A stretch of 64,000 bases of DNA from Endozoicomonas gorgoniicola (GTDB lineage: Bacteria > Pseudomonadota > Gammaproteobacteria > Pseudomonadales > Endozoicomonadaceae), in assembly GCF_025562715.2 (NCBI RefSeq), contig NZ_JAPFCC010000001.1, positions 1,072,501 through 1,136,500 of the forward strand, in the 5' to 3' direction. Each line of letters opens with the position of its first letter. The stretch's first letter is position 1. Below, piece after piece: positions 52,301 through 61,351 of this stretch. Under the pieces are notes generated by a model. That model was not told the DNA's origin. It searched no databases and was given only the letters and a program-made list of their open reading frames with translations. Made by a program: the position numbers and the translations under genes.

Positions 52301-52680
52301 CCATTCTTCCGGTAGTTTCTCCACGGCATGGCAATGTCTGCTGGCACGGCTTCGGGAGCCAGCTCTTCAAAACCGGCCAGAGCATAGAAGTGCCTGAGGT
52401 GTTGATAGGGGTAACACCAGCAGCGCAAAGGCGATAAAGCCTCAACAGTCTCCTTTACCAGCTCAAGCCCATAGCCACAGCCGCGCTTTGATAACGCCAC
52501 CCAGACAGAGCGCAGCAGAAAACCTTCAGACCGGGGGCAGGCTCGCAGAGCGGCGATTATCTCGCCTTCGCTGCGCAGGACAAATACCCGCTCGTCGGAG
52601 CGGGCTTTGCCTTTGTGGCCGTTGGCTTTGAAAAAACGGTTAACCAGTGGATAGGCCACCGGTTGCATTTCCTCAATCAT
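52243..52680 (-). CDS. GNAT-family N-acetyltransferase
   Basis: A 145-residue protein. The acetyl-CoA binding strand-loop is FLLRSVWVALSKRGCGYGLELVKETV (R/Q-x-x-G-x-G/A as RGCGYG), preceded by EGEIIAALRACPR and followed by HLRHFYALAGFEEL, the typical GNAT C-terminal turn. The substrate is unknown. It overlaps trmJ by eight bases and is likely translated with it; it converges with the interrupted gene at 51633-52300, overlapping its end by about 58 bases. Confidence 0.85.
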   Translation of the reverse strand: MIEEMQPVAYPLVNRFFKANGHKGKARSDERVFVLRSEGEIIAALRACPRSEGFLLRSVWVALSKRGCGYGLELVKETVEALSPLRCWCYPYQHLRHFYALAGFEELAPEAVPADIAMPWRNYRKNGQVFLLMGGNVTSPSSPSS

Positions 52681-53431
52681 TCGTGTTGCCTTTCACACCG
52701 CTGGCTTTCTGAGCGCTGGACAGAATGCCCCGGAGCATATTCAGTTCTTTTGACTCCGGGCGCGCCCGGTTAAATAAGCGACGAAGTCTTTTCATCACCT
52801 TGCCCGGGTGCTGCTGAATAATAAAATCAATATCCGTCAGAGTTTGCTCAAGGTGCTGGTAGAAGCGCTCCAGTTCTTCCTGAAGAGGGTAGCTGTCTGC
52901 CTGTGGCTGAGCCTGTGGTTGAATAGTTGTTCGGCTAAAATGAACCGAAGCCTTACGCAGTTCGTAACAGAGAATTTGAATGGCTGAAGCAACATTCAGC
53001 ACAGGGTAGTCCGGATTGGCATCAATGCAGGCATGAAAGTGACACTTCTCCAGTTCTTCGTTGGTCAGCCCCATGGTCTCCTGCCCAAACACCAGGGCAA
53101 CAGGGCAATTAACAGACTCTTTCAGCAGGGCTTCGGCGCTGGCATCGGCTTCCAGCATCGGGCGATTACTGGTGCTGTTGCGTGAACGGGCGCTGGTACC
53201 AATCACCAGCGAACAGTCGGCAATGGCTTCATCCAGAGAAGAAAAAATGCGGGCGTTCGTCAGAACATCCATTGCGCCAGCCGCCATTGCATCGGCATCG
53301 GGGTCTGGATAGCGTTGCGGCGTCACCAGGCACAAATCACTTAAACCCATGGTTTTCATGGCTCGTGCGGCGGAGCCTATATTACCGGGGTGAAAGGTGT
53401 TAATCAGGATAATTCGAATATTTGACAACAT
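52673..53431 (-). CDS. trmJ: tRNA Cm32/Um32 methyltransferase TrmJ
   Basis: SPOUT-family 2'-O-methyltransferase acting on position 32 of several tRNAs. Motifs: IILINTFHPGNIGSAARAMKTMGL (motif 1 with the catalytic Arg), ALVFGQETMGLTNEEL (motif 2) and YPVLNVASAIQILCYEL (motif 3). The C-terminal extension (about 160-250) is helical and typical of TrmJ. I chose the ATG at 53431 (MLSNIRIILINT); an upstream ATG at 53449 is possible. Confidence 0.93.
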   Translation of the reverse strand: MLSNIRIILINTFHPGNIGSAARAMKTMGLSDLCLVTPQRYPDPDADAMAAGAMDVLTNARIFSSLDEAIADCSLVIGTSARSRNSTSNRPMLEADASAEALLKESVNCPVALVFGQETMGLTNEELEKCHFHACIDANPDYPVLNVASAIQILCYELRKASVHFSRTTIQPQAQPQADSYPLQEELERFYQHLEQTLTDIDFIIQQHPGKVMKRLRRLFNRARPESKELNMLRGILSSAQKASGVKGNTND

Positions 53432-53639
53432 GATCCGGGCGAATTTCAATTAAGGCAGGCATTATAATGTTGTTCCTGCCCCGCATAAATGGCTGCCAGA
53501 GAAATAGCAGGCTTCTCTTTATAACTTTCGTGTCTGAAAAATAATTAAAATTTGTACTGTGGTAATAATGGTCGTATCTGTTACAGTGCGGGTCTGTATT
53601 TTCCGAAGTTTGTTTTCTCTTTTGTGAGTTTCGTCTGGT

Positions 53640-55502
53640 ATGAGCAGTTCGACGAATAAGACGGCTGAAAAAGCCGCCTATCGCTGGTTATTACGACAGG
53701 TTTCGCCTGCCCGCAAGTGGTTGATTGCCTCCGTTTCACTGGGTTTATTTAGTGGCCTTCTGTTGATTGTTCAGGCAGCCCTGCTGGCTGACAGTATCCA
53801 TAAACTGGTCATGGACAGTGTGCCACGCACTGATCTGATGGGTGCACTGACCACGATTCTGCTGGTGTTGCTGGTTCGCTCTATCTGCAACTGGGGACGA
53901 GAAGTCTGTGGTTTCAATGCGGGTGTTCAGGTTCGGGAGAGCATTCGTTCAGCCCTTTTGCAGAAGCTGAAGCGACAGGGACCGGTCATGATCGCTACCC
54001 AGCCCGCTGGCAGCTGGTCCACCCTGCTGGTGGAACAGGTGGAAGAACTGCATGATTTCGTTGCCCGTTATCTGCCGCAAATGGCGCTGGCAGCGTTAAT
54101 ACCTCTGGTCATTGTGGTGGTAGCGTTTCCTTTTAACTGGGTGGCAGGCCTGATACTCCTTGGCACGGCACCGCTGATTCCACTGTTTATGATTTTTGTC
54201 GGACTGAAAGCGGCAGAAGCCAACCGTCGAAACTTTCAGGCTTTGAACCGGCTGGGTGGTTTTTTCCTTGACCGTTTGCAGGCGATGGAAACATTGCGGC
54301 TGTTTCAGGGAAGTGCTTACGAAAAGCAGCAGCTGGAACAGGCCAGTGATGATTTTCGGGTGAAAACCATGCAGGTCTTAAGACTGGCATTCCTGTCGTC
54401 TACCGTGCTGGAGTTTTTTGCCTCGATCTCTATCGCCATCCTGGCGGTGTATCTGGGTATGAGCTTTCTGGGGTATCTCAACTTTGGCAGTTATGGGGCT
54501 GAAGTCAGCCTGTTTACCGGACTGTTTTTATTGTTACTGGCACCGGATTTTTATCAGCCACTGCGTGACCTGGGTACTCATTACCATGCCAAGGCCAAAG
54601 CCATCGGTGCCAGCGATGACATTATCAAAGTGCTTAACGAGGAAGCGATCAATAGTCAGCAGGGTGGTCAGCCGTTGCCTGATGCCGGGTCGTTGAGCAT
54701 CACCGCGTCCGGTTTGACGGTGGATGCTCCGGGTGGGCAGAACCTGCTGAATGATCTGTCCTTTTCCGTCAGAGCCGGAGAGCGCCTGGCTATTATCGGC
54801 CCGTCGGGTGCCGGTAAATCGACCCTGCTTAATACCCTGATGGGCTTCTGGCCCTATCGCGGACAGTTGCAGGTGAATGGCTGTGAATTCTGTGAGGTGG
54901 CTCCTGAGAGTTGGAGGAAGAACATTGCCTGGCTCGGGCAGCAACCGTTAATCATCTATGGCAGTGTTTATGACAATGTCTGCTTTGGTCGCAAACTGAG
55001 TCGGGAACAGGTGTTAAAGGCTTTGCATAAAGCTCAGGCGATGGAATTTATTGAAAGACTGCCATCGGGTATCGATACGCTGTTGCAGGAACAGGGGGGC
55101 AATGTATCTGTTGGGCAGGCACAGCGTATCGCCCTGGCTCGTGCCATCGCTGAACCGGTGAAACTACTGATTCTGGATGAGCCAACTGCCAGCCTTGATG
55201 CCCTGAGTGAGCGACTGGTTCTGGATGCCTTGGAGTCGATGCCTTTAGACTGTGCGGTCATCACTGTGACCCACCGGCTCGAACAGATTGATTCCATGGA
55301 TCGGGTGCTGATGCTGGAAAGCGGAAAACTGGTGGCTGAAGGTGTTCCTGCCGAGTTGAAGTCTGGACAGTTTCAGTCAAACGACCGGTTCTCGCATTTT
55401 GTCACTGAGTTGAAACAGCAACAGGGACTTGTTGGTGGACTCGTTGGTGGACTCGCTGATGGAGCTGTTAATGGGGCTGTTAATGGAGTAGTCAATGGGT
55501 AA
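53640..55502 (+). CDS. cydD: ABC exporter subunit CydD
   Basis: Half of the heterodimeric CydDC exporter of glutathione and cysteine, needed for assembly of cytochrome bd. Six membrane helices occupy about residues 20-300; the ATPase domain has Walker A GPSGAGKST, the LSVGQ-type signature NVSVGQAQRIALARA and Walker B LLILDEPTASLD. The 620-residue length includes an odd C-terminal tail of four-residue repeats (GLVG, GLVG, GLAD, GAVN, GAVN, GVVN) encoded by tandem DNA repeats. The end overlaps cydC by eight bases. Confidence 0.94.
   Translation: MSSSTNKTAEKAAYRWLLRQVSPARKWLIASVSLGLFSGLLLIVQAALLADSIHKLVMDSVPRTDLMGALTTILLVLLVRSICNWGREVCGFNAGVQVRESIRSALLQKLKRQGPVMIATQPAGSWSTLLVEQVEELHDFVARYLPQMALAALIPLVIVVVAFPFNWVAGLILLGTAPLIPLFMIFVGLKAAEANRRNFQALNRLGGFFLDRLQAMETLRLFQGSAYEKQQLEQASDDFRVKTMQVLRLAFLSSTVLEFFASISIAILAVYLGMSFLGYLNFGSYGAEVSLFTGLFLLLLAPDFYQPLRDLGTHYHAKAKAIGASDDIIKVLNEEAINSQQGGQPLPDAGSLSITASGLTVDAPGGQNLLNDLSFSVRAGERLAIIGPSGAGKSTLLNTLMGFWPYRGQLQVNGCEFCEVAPESWRKNIAWLGQQPLIIYGSVYDNVCFGRKLSREQVLKALHKAQAMEFIERLPSGIDTLLQEQGGNVSVGQAQRIALARAIAEPVKLLILDEPTASLDALSERLVLDALESMPLDCAVITVTHRLEQIDSMDRVLMLESGKLVAEGVPAELKSGQFQSNDRFSHFVTELKQQQGLVGGLVGGLADGAVNGAVNGVVNG
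55425..55496 (+). repeat. Six 12-bp repeats at the cydD 3' end
   Basis: Units start at 55425, 55437, 55449, 55461, 55473 and 55485 (GGACTCGTTGGT drifting to GGAGCTGTTAAT). They encode the Gly-rich CydD tail, and the last unit supplies the ATG of cydC at 55495. Earlier units also contain AATGG, so expansion keeps the overlap but lengthens CydD. Confidence 0.92.
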
Positions 55503-57165
55503 CCTTCTGCCGTTTATTAAACTGTACCGTCGTCATCCTGGTGCTATGGCATTAGGTGTATTACTGTCATTGACCACATTGCTGGCAAGCCTTGGGCTTT
55601 TAGCCCTGTCTGGCTGGTTTATCACCTCAACCGCCATTGCCGGATTAACCATGGCGACGGCATCAAGTTTTAACTTCTTTACACCGGGTGCAGGCGTTCG
55701 GGGCTTTTCCATAGCGCGAACCGCCTCCCGTTATTTTGAGCGCCTGGTCAGCCACGATGCGACCTTTAAGCTGCTGGCCTGGTTACGGGGCTGGTTTTTT
55801 GCCCGCCTTGCACCGGTTCCCCTGCATCGTTTAAAGCGGTTTCGTAAGGGTGACCTGCTGAACCGGCTGGTGGCGGATGTTGATGCACTGGATCAGTTAT
55901 ACCTGCGAATGTTCAGCCCGATTCTGACGGCTGTTCTGGTGATTGTTATTCTTTCACTGGGGTTGAGCTGGTTCAGTACCACGCTTGGGTTGTCTGTGTT
56001 GCTGATGATGGGGGGCTGGTTATTGCTGCTGCCGCCATTGTTTTATGCGCTGGGTAAACACAGCAGTAAGGCGAAAGGCATCAGTCAGCAACAGCTCCGA
56101 CAGGCTGCGCTGGATTATCTGCAGGGCATGGCTGAACTTCAGATTGTAGGTACTGAACCAGTTTTCCGGCAGCAGTTAGACGACAAAGAACGTCAGCTGC
56201 ACCAGCATCAGGCGAGGCTCTCAAAACTGGAAGGCCTGGGCTCTGCGCTGTTGACGTTTGCAGCGGGCAGTTCTGCCGTAATCATGCTGTATCTGGCGGC
56301 GGGGGACTATCAGTCAGAGGTGATTTCAGGTCCTGTTATGGTGATGTCGGTCTTTGCGGTACTGGCAGGCTTTGAGGCACTGATGCCGGTTCCCGGGGCT
56401 TTCCAGTTTCTGGGCTTTACTGCACAGGCGGCGGGGCAATTAAAAGAAGTAATCGACCAGCCGCCCATGGTGTACGGTGAGCAGAAGCCTGAAGTAAAGG
56501 GGCTGATTGAGTTTGAAAAGGTCACCTTTTCTTATGGCGGATTGCAGGTGCTGGATCAGGTGACGCTAACTATTCCTGCCGGTCAGCACGTCGCGCTGGT
56601 TGGCAAAACCGGCTGTGGCAAATCAACACTGGCCGGTTTGCTGACCCGTTATAACGATTGCGACAGTGGTCAGGTATTAATTGATGGTGTGCCTGTCCCT
56701 GATTTCAGTGAACAGGCACTTTATCAGGCGCTGGCAGTGATTCCTCAGAAAACCCATGTATTAAGTGCTACGCTGCGGGATAACCTGAAGCTGGCTGATC
56801 ACTCTGTCAGCGATGAACGCCTGCTTGAGGTCATACAGACGACGGGGTTAAACCAGTTAGCGGCAGCCCGCAGTAATAAGGCAACTCTTGACCTGTGGCT
56901 GGGGCAGGGCGGCATCACTCTGTCGGGTGGTGAGCAGCGTCGTCTTGCCATCGCCCGTGCCATGCTGAAGCAGGCGGACATCCTGATTATGGATGAAGCG
57001 TCTGAAGGGCTGGATCATTTCAGTGAACAGTTGTTGTTAGACCGTATTTTTGAGGCTTATCAGCATAAGACTGTAATTATGATTACTCATAAACAGAGCA
57101 TGTTAGAGAAGATGGATGCGGTGTATCGGCTGGATGGCGGGTGTCTTTCAGTGGTCGCCGGGTGA
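55495..57165 (+). CDS. cydC: ABC exporter subunit CydC
   Basis: Partner of CydD in thiol export to the periplasm. Membrane domain about 15-300 with ALSGWFITSTAIAGL and RTASRYFERLVSHDATF, both typical of CydC; ATPase domain with Walker A GKTGCGKST, signature TLSGGEQRRLAIARA and Walker B ILIMDEASEGLD. 556 residues, complete. Its ATG lies in the cydD repeat tail, so translation is coupled. Confidence 0.94.
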   Translation: MGNLLPFIKLYRRHPGAMALGVLLSLTTLLASLGLLALSGWFITSTAIAGLTMATASSFNFFTPGAGVRGFSIARTASRYFERLVSHDATFKLLAWLRGWFFARLAPVPLHRLKRFRKGDLLNRLVADVDALDQLYLRMFSPILTAVLVIVILSLGLSWFSTTLGLSVLLMMGGWLLLLPPLFYALGKHSSKAKGISQQQLRQAALDYLQGMAELQIVGTEPVFRQQLDDKERQLHQHQARLSKLEGLGSALLTFAAGSSAVIMLYLAAGDYQSEVISGPVMVMSVFAVLAGFEALMPVPGAFQFLGFTAQAAGQLKEVIDQPPMVYGEQKPEVKGLIEFEKVTFSYGGLQVLDQVTLTIPAGQHVALVGKTGCGKSTLAGLLTRYNDCDSGQVLIDGVPVPDFSEQALYQALAVIPQKTHVLSATLRDNLKLADHSVSDERLLEVIQTTGLNQLAAARSNKATLDLWLGQGGITLSGGEQRRLAIARAMLKQADILIMDEASEGLDHFSEQLLLDRIFEAYQHKTVIMITHKQSMLEKMDAVYRLDGGCLSVVAG

Positions 57166-57171
57166 ACCGTT

Positions 57172-57804
57172 ATGGATCATCCTTCCCCAAAAACAACCCG
57201 GTTACAACTGGGAGAAGGCGTCGCGCTTTACAGGCATAACTGGCATGGTGAAAATGTCCAGAACCTGATTATCATGGCGCATGGTCAAATCGTTAACAGG
57301 CATTCAGCTACGGGAATTTTCAGGCGCGTATTCAGGAAGTACCAGATCACAACGCCAGCATGGACAACACTGTTCTTCTACGCTCCTCATGGCACTGTTA
57401 CTCGTAGTTGGCATGATTATTACCTGGTTGGTAAATACCCTCCTTTAGAGGCTTACCTGCCCGGGGAGAAAGTGTATAACTATGATTTGAGTTATGACAG
57501 TCAGTATACAAGCCCCGGCTTAATAAGTGCTTACCTGCGTAATAGCCGACCCCTTGATGACCCGGATCTGAGTCATCACCCTTTTCGGGTGTTTGATATT
57601 TTGACAACACCAACAAGGATACTCTGTTCGATCAGCCTTGAAACAGTACTCAAATTGCTTTACCAGACAGGACACATATATCCCAGAATTCATTGCTCAT
57701 TTTGCCGTTACGAGGAGGGAACTCCAAAGCGTGATTACAGGCCGGGTTATCACGATCCGTCCGACTCCTGGATTATGGTAAGCCGGGAAGATTTGCTGCC
57801 ATGA
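57172..57804 (+). CDS. Putative host-interaction protein, paralog of 27068-27736
   Basis: A 210-residue soluble protein six bases after cydC, so it is probably carried on the cydDC transcript. It shares with the protein at 27068 an early NLII strand, the central FFYAPHGTV motif with the preceding TTLF strand, YEAYLPGEKVYNYDLS-like spacing (here LEAYLPGEKVYNYDLS) and the C-terminal FDILTTPTRILCSISLETV...IHCSFCR. The His-Gly-Thr motif and conserved strands suggest a small catalytic or binding domain. From memory it may belong to a family called putative adhesin Stv, with low certainty. Function unknown. Confidence 0.65.
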   Translation: MDHPSPKTTRLQLGEGVALYRHNWHGENVQNLIIMAHGQIVNRHSATGIFRRVFRKYQITTPAWTTLFFYAPHGTVTRSWHDYYLVGKYPPLEAYLPGEKVYNYDLSYDSQYTSPGLISAYLRNSRPLDDPDLSHHPFRVFDILTTPTRILCSISLETVLKLLYQTGHIYPRIHCSFCRYEEGTPKRDYRPGYHDPSDSWIMVSREDLLP

Positions 57805-57808
57805 AACC

Positions 57809-58651
57809 TTAGTGGTTTGTCAGCCCCAGGTGTTCGCAGGCCTGTTGGGTCAACCGTTCAATGGCTTTGTCATTATTGCGATAAAGATTATCTGCCCGGA
57901 GAATCTCCCCATCCACCAGAGGTTGAAAATGTTCTGCTTTTAACCGGGCATCTTTAAGCCGCAGCTGCATAAACAGGCGTCTGAATTCGATCTCTTTGGG
58001 TGGCAGGTTTCGGGTTAACTCGTCGGTTGTCGCTTGCGTTTCTGTCTGGCTCAGCTGGTGGACAGGTTGCTCAGGCACGACCTCTCTTTCGGTAATAGTG
58101 GGTCGTGTAATGGGGGTGCGCCGGTGCTTTTTTCTGGTACCTGCTGGTTGCAGATAAGGTGTTACCGGTTGGGTAGCAGGCGCAACCGGCAGGGCAGAAC
58201 CGATAGCTCCCATTTCCTGATGTTCTTTTTCTATATATCTGGTTAAAGCGCCCCGACTCTGGTCGGCCGCCAGCTCCAGCAGCTCACCACTGCTTTTATT
58301 CGCGGCAGTGACCAGGTCATCAAGGGTTTCCTTACTGATGGCTTTGTAGGGCTTTTCGGTCAGCACACCCCGGCTGTAACCCAGTTTGATAATGTTCGCC
58401 GTCTTCAGTAGCAGTCTGATGTCAGTTTCAGAAATATTCCGGTTACGCAGTTGCTGTTTAATATGGTTGATGGTTGCCTGGCTGGCTTTTGGCTCTGCCA
58501 GCCTGCCCAGCAGAGGCAGGGGTTTTACCAGACGACGTAACCCCCATAGCCTGCTAACTTCATTTTTACTGTCCAGCCATGTGTCTTTCTGTTGTAGCTT
58601 CTGCCAGGTAAATGCACCGACAATGTCCCTGGCTTTAATTGGATTGTTCAT
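57809..58651 (-). CDS. Unknown protein with mosaic module
   Basis: A 280-residue soluble, mostly helical protein. The N-terminal half (TWQKLQQKDTWLDSKNEVSR, HIKQQLRNRNISETDIRLLL) looks like a helical bundle; residues about 132-172 (SRGALTRYIEKEHQEMG to TPYLQPAG) are encoded by a 119-bp DNA module that recurs at 61512-61630 with seven differences; then a basic Pro/Thr-rich linker and a C-terminal helical region (RLFMQLRLKDARLKAEHFQP). No enzyme motif seen. It converges with the small paralogous protein at 57172. Possibly a host-interaction protein, by context only. Confidence 0.6.
   Translation of the reverse strand: MNNPIKARDIVGAFTWQKLQQKDTWLDSKNEVSRLWGLRRLVKPLPLLGRLAEPKASQATINHIKQQLRNRNISETDIRLLLKTANIIKLGYSRGVLTEKPYKAISKETLDDLVTAANKSSGELLELAADQSRGALTRYIEKEHQEMGAIGSALPVAPATQPVTPYLQPAGTRKKHRRTPITRPTITEREVVPEQPVHQLSQTETQATTDELTRNLPPKEIEFRRLFMQLRLKDARLKAEHFQPLVDGEILRADNLYRNNDKAIERLTQQACEHLGLTNH
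58140..58258 (-). repeat. 119-bp shared module, copy 1
   Basis: Identical to 61512-61630 at 112 of 119 positions, without gaps, in the same orientation. It encodes residues SRGALTRYIEKEHQEMG through a Pro-rich stretch. Sequence outside the module is unrelated. Confidence 0.9.
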
Positions 58652-59275
58652 GTTGAATCATTATTTTCCCTGTCTGGATATATCGGCACAGGGCGGATAG
58701 TTTGCAATTCAGGGAGTTGTTAGCAATGATCATTCAACCAGTGATTGTTCGTCTGCCTCAATTGATGCTTCAGGGGATACAGAGAATTGGCACTTGGGTA
58801 GTATGAGACTTTTATTCATTGAAATGTTCCAGCACAAGTTGTGCAGCTTCCATTCCTTTGATGATTTTATCCTGCGGCATCAATAGCTTCTCATAATTTG
58901 GATTAACAGCTAGCCAGATTCGAGTGACGATGGCAGGCCAATAGCCTCGGCAGTTTATCATTCCCTCATTTTGGTTGCCAAACACCCATACTATACCAAC
59001 GATGTAGTTCCCGGGAATATAGCTTGGAAAGTTGATCTCATAAATATCTTTTAAGATGGGATTGTTCAAAACTATAGAGGCATAAGGGTTGGACGAAGGT
59101 ATGGCAAAACCTTTAAATTCTGTCGCGTCGATAAGGTAGACGAAACCTGAGCGGTCGCTCGGTAAAAAACGATTAGCTTTTGAAGGTTGAAAAGAGTACT
59201 GGCTACAGGCACTGGCACAAATGCTTGTTGATATACCGAATTTTCCTGTCGATCCCCGTTTAGCACCAATCATTT

Positions 59276-60884
59276 GGGTGAAAGTCTCATATTGACTCTC
59301 TTTTCAGGGTCTACAGCCCAATAAGTATGCAGTAGCAACAAATTTCCCTGCCCAGCAAGGGTAACGGCCAAACACCGCTATGATGTTTACTGATAAAACG
59401 ACACCATATTAGTGAGAGGCCGCCCCGATGGAAGTATGTCAGCCACTGACTGAAGTCGCCAATTTTTCCTGTCATGCAATTCAGCAGCTTGATCATAAAC
59501 TGGCAGCTCTGCGCGAACAGTACGACCCCATTCAACACTTTGAAGACTATGAAGGTGAAGTTCACAAGATTTTTGCTCAGGCAGAGCGAGGTGTTCTGGA
59601 AGAAGACTTATCCGGACTTGATGTTGACACCCCGGTCATTGAAGTCAACGGCACCTGTTACCATCGAGTATTGCGAAGTTCAGAAACCTATCAGACTGTT
59701 GCCGGTTCTATCAAAGTTCCACGAACGCTCTACCGCAACGGTCAGGATCGCTGCATCGTCCCGCTGGAACTCCGGGCGGGTATTGTCGAGGGATACTGGA
59801 CACCAAGGGCGGCAAAGCAAGCTGTCTGGATGGTCGCTCAAATGCCACCGGGCGACGTGAAGAACCTGCTTGATCTGATGGGCAATATGTCGCCTTCGGA
59901 AAGTTCTCTGGCTCGACTCCCGAAGAAGTTTAACAATCAATGGGAGCCAAACAGGGAAGCCTTTGAGGGTATCCTCTGGGAAAGCGTTAAAGTTCCAGAA
60001 AAGGCGGTGACTGTGGCAGCGTCCCTCGACGGTGTTATGCTGCCAATGAAAGACGGCAAGCGTAAGGAAAAACGCGAACAAAATAAAAGTGACGGTAAGC
60101 GAACCCGTGGTCCAGCCGGTTGTCAGGAGGCCAGTTGTGGAACATTGTCGTTTTACGATACTCAGGGTGAACGCCTGTCAACAGTCAGAATCGGGCGTAT
60201 GCCCGAAAGTAAAAAAGTAACTTTGAAGAACTCACTCTCTGAACTGCTGGATGAAGCCCTTCGGCAAAAGCCTGACCTGACTCTGGTTAAAGTGGCTGAC
60301 GGAGCGAAAGACAACTGGACTTTCCTTGCCAATGAACTCCCGGAAGGCCACGAGATCGTAGACTTTTACCATGCTGCAGAACACCTGAAGAAGGCATTTG
60401 ATCTGTCCTATGGAGAAAACAGTGCTAAATCCAAAGAAAAATTCACCACCTATCGCCACATTCTAAAGGAAGAGTTTGAAGGGGTTGAGAGAGTGATCAA
60501 GGCACTGGTCTACCAGTACAAGCGACATCCTCGACGATCAAAGCTGAAAACAGAGCTGGAATATTTCAGGAACAATCGCGCTCGTATGCAATACGCTGAA
60601 CACTTGTCACAGAATCTGCCGATAGGTTCGGGAGTCATTGAGGCTGCTTGCAAAACCTTGGTTACGCGGCGTATGAAGTGCTCGGGCATGCGTTGGCGAC
60701 TTCCGGGAGGTCAAGGGATTCTGACTCTTAGGTCATTAATCCAGAGCAAGCTGTTCGACAATGGTTGGAAGCTGCTGGCAGTGACTTATTGCTGTAAGGT
60801 TACGAAAACAGGAGTAAATAATGTCATCCCGTTCCCTTCGCAGAAGACAGAATGATAGTACCAGTCAATATGAGACTTTCACCC
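59276..60884 (+). mobile_element. ISKra4-type insertion sequence
   Basis: A 1609-bp element with perfect terminal inverted repeats of about 22 bp starting GGGTGAAAGTCTCATATTGA, flanked by the 8-bp duplication AATCATTT (59268-59275 and 60885-60892). It carries one transposase gene and interrupts the ADP-ribosyltransferase gene on the opposite strand. Confidence 0.93.
59428..60855 (+). CDS. ISKra4-family transposase
   Basis: A 475-residue DDE-type transposase. Typical features are the N-terminal helical region (QLDHKLAALREQYDPIQHFE), VAASLDGVMLPMKDG with the first catalytic Asp, KVADGAKDNWTFLANELPEGHEIVDFYHAAEHL with the second, and the C-terminal LPIGSGVIEAACKTLVTRRMKCSGMRW with the Glu. The gene spans nearly the whole element and looks intact. 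The family name is from memory of this motif set. Confidence 0.87.
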   Translation: MEVCQPLTEVANFSCHAIQQLDHKLAALREQYDPIQHFEDYEGEVHKIFAQAERGVLEEDLSGLDVDTPVIEVNGTCYHRVLRSSETYQTVAGSIKVPRTLYRNGQDRCIVPLELRAGIVEGYWTPRAAKQAVWMVAQMPPGDVKNLLDLMGNMSPSESSLARLPKKFNNQWEPNREAFEGILWESVKVPEKAVTVAASLDGVMLPMKDGKRKEKREQNKSDGKRTRGPAGCQEASCGTLSFYDTQGERLSTVRIGRMPESKKVTLKNSLSELLDEALRQKPDLTLVKVADGAKDNWTFLANELPEGHEIVDFYHAAEHLKKAFDLSYGENSAKSKEKFTTYRHILKEEFEGVERVIKALVYQYKRHPRRSKLKTELEYFRNNRARMQYAEHLSQNLPIGSGVIEAACKTLVTRRMKCSGMRWRLPGGQGILTLRSLIQSKLFDNGWKLLAVTYCCKVTKTGVNNVIPFPSQKTE

Positions 60885-61351
60885 AATCATTTTCATCGCC
60901 TGTACCTTCTCATTACCTGTCAGCTGCATTTCAAATCGTCTTAGCTGCGCTGTAAAACCCTTCTCAAAAATAATATCTGGCGATCTGGCGTCGCCACGAA
61001 AAACATAGCCAGAAAAATAGGAAGGCATAACATCGACCAAAACAGCATCCGACCAGGGATCATCGGAACACCAGTTGCCATGGGTATAGCAGGATCCGGC
61101 TATATTCGTAGTATTTAGAAATTTATTAGGATTCGTCAGTTCAAGAACATTAGAGGGGTGAGTTAAGTTCTCAAGGGATAGCATCTTTGCCTCCGCTTCA
61201 GGATCAATACAAGTATTGATGGATCATCAAACCTGAAAATTTAGAAGAGCTTACAATCCGATTGCAAGCAGGCTTTTAGTTTAAAAGAAGCATAGTGGCT
61301 ACTGTTACAGTAACCACTATCAAATGAGTCTCAGGAAATTGCTGAACAGGG

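Larger units (their letters stand above)
58812..61184 (-). pseudogene. CT/pertussis-S1-like ADP-ribosyltransferase split by IS
   Basis: N-terminal part 60885-61184 and C-terminal part 58812-59275, separated by an ISKra4-type element. Removing the IS and one 8-bp duplication gives 756 bases, one frame of 251 residues. The R-S-E catalytic set of cholera/pertussis-type toxins is visible: Arg63 in YVFRGDARSPDIIFEKGF, the STS motif in FGISTSICASACSQYS (about 113-115), and Glu about 177 in YEINFPSYIPGNYIV, which parallels the pertussis S1 segment with a single Glu. These toxins transfer ADP-ribose from NAD to host proteins. GGAGG lies five bases before the ATG. No signal peptide; delivery route unknown. 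The STS and Glu lie in the detached half, so the gene is inactive. Confidence 0.82.
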
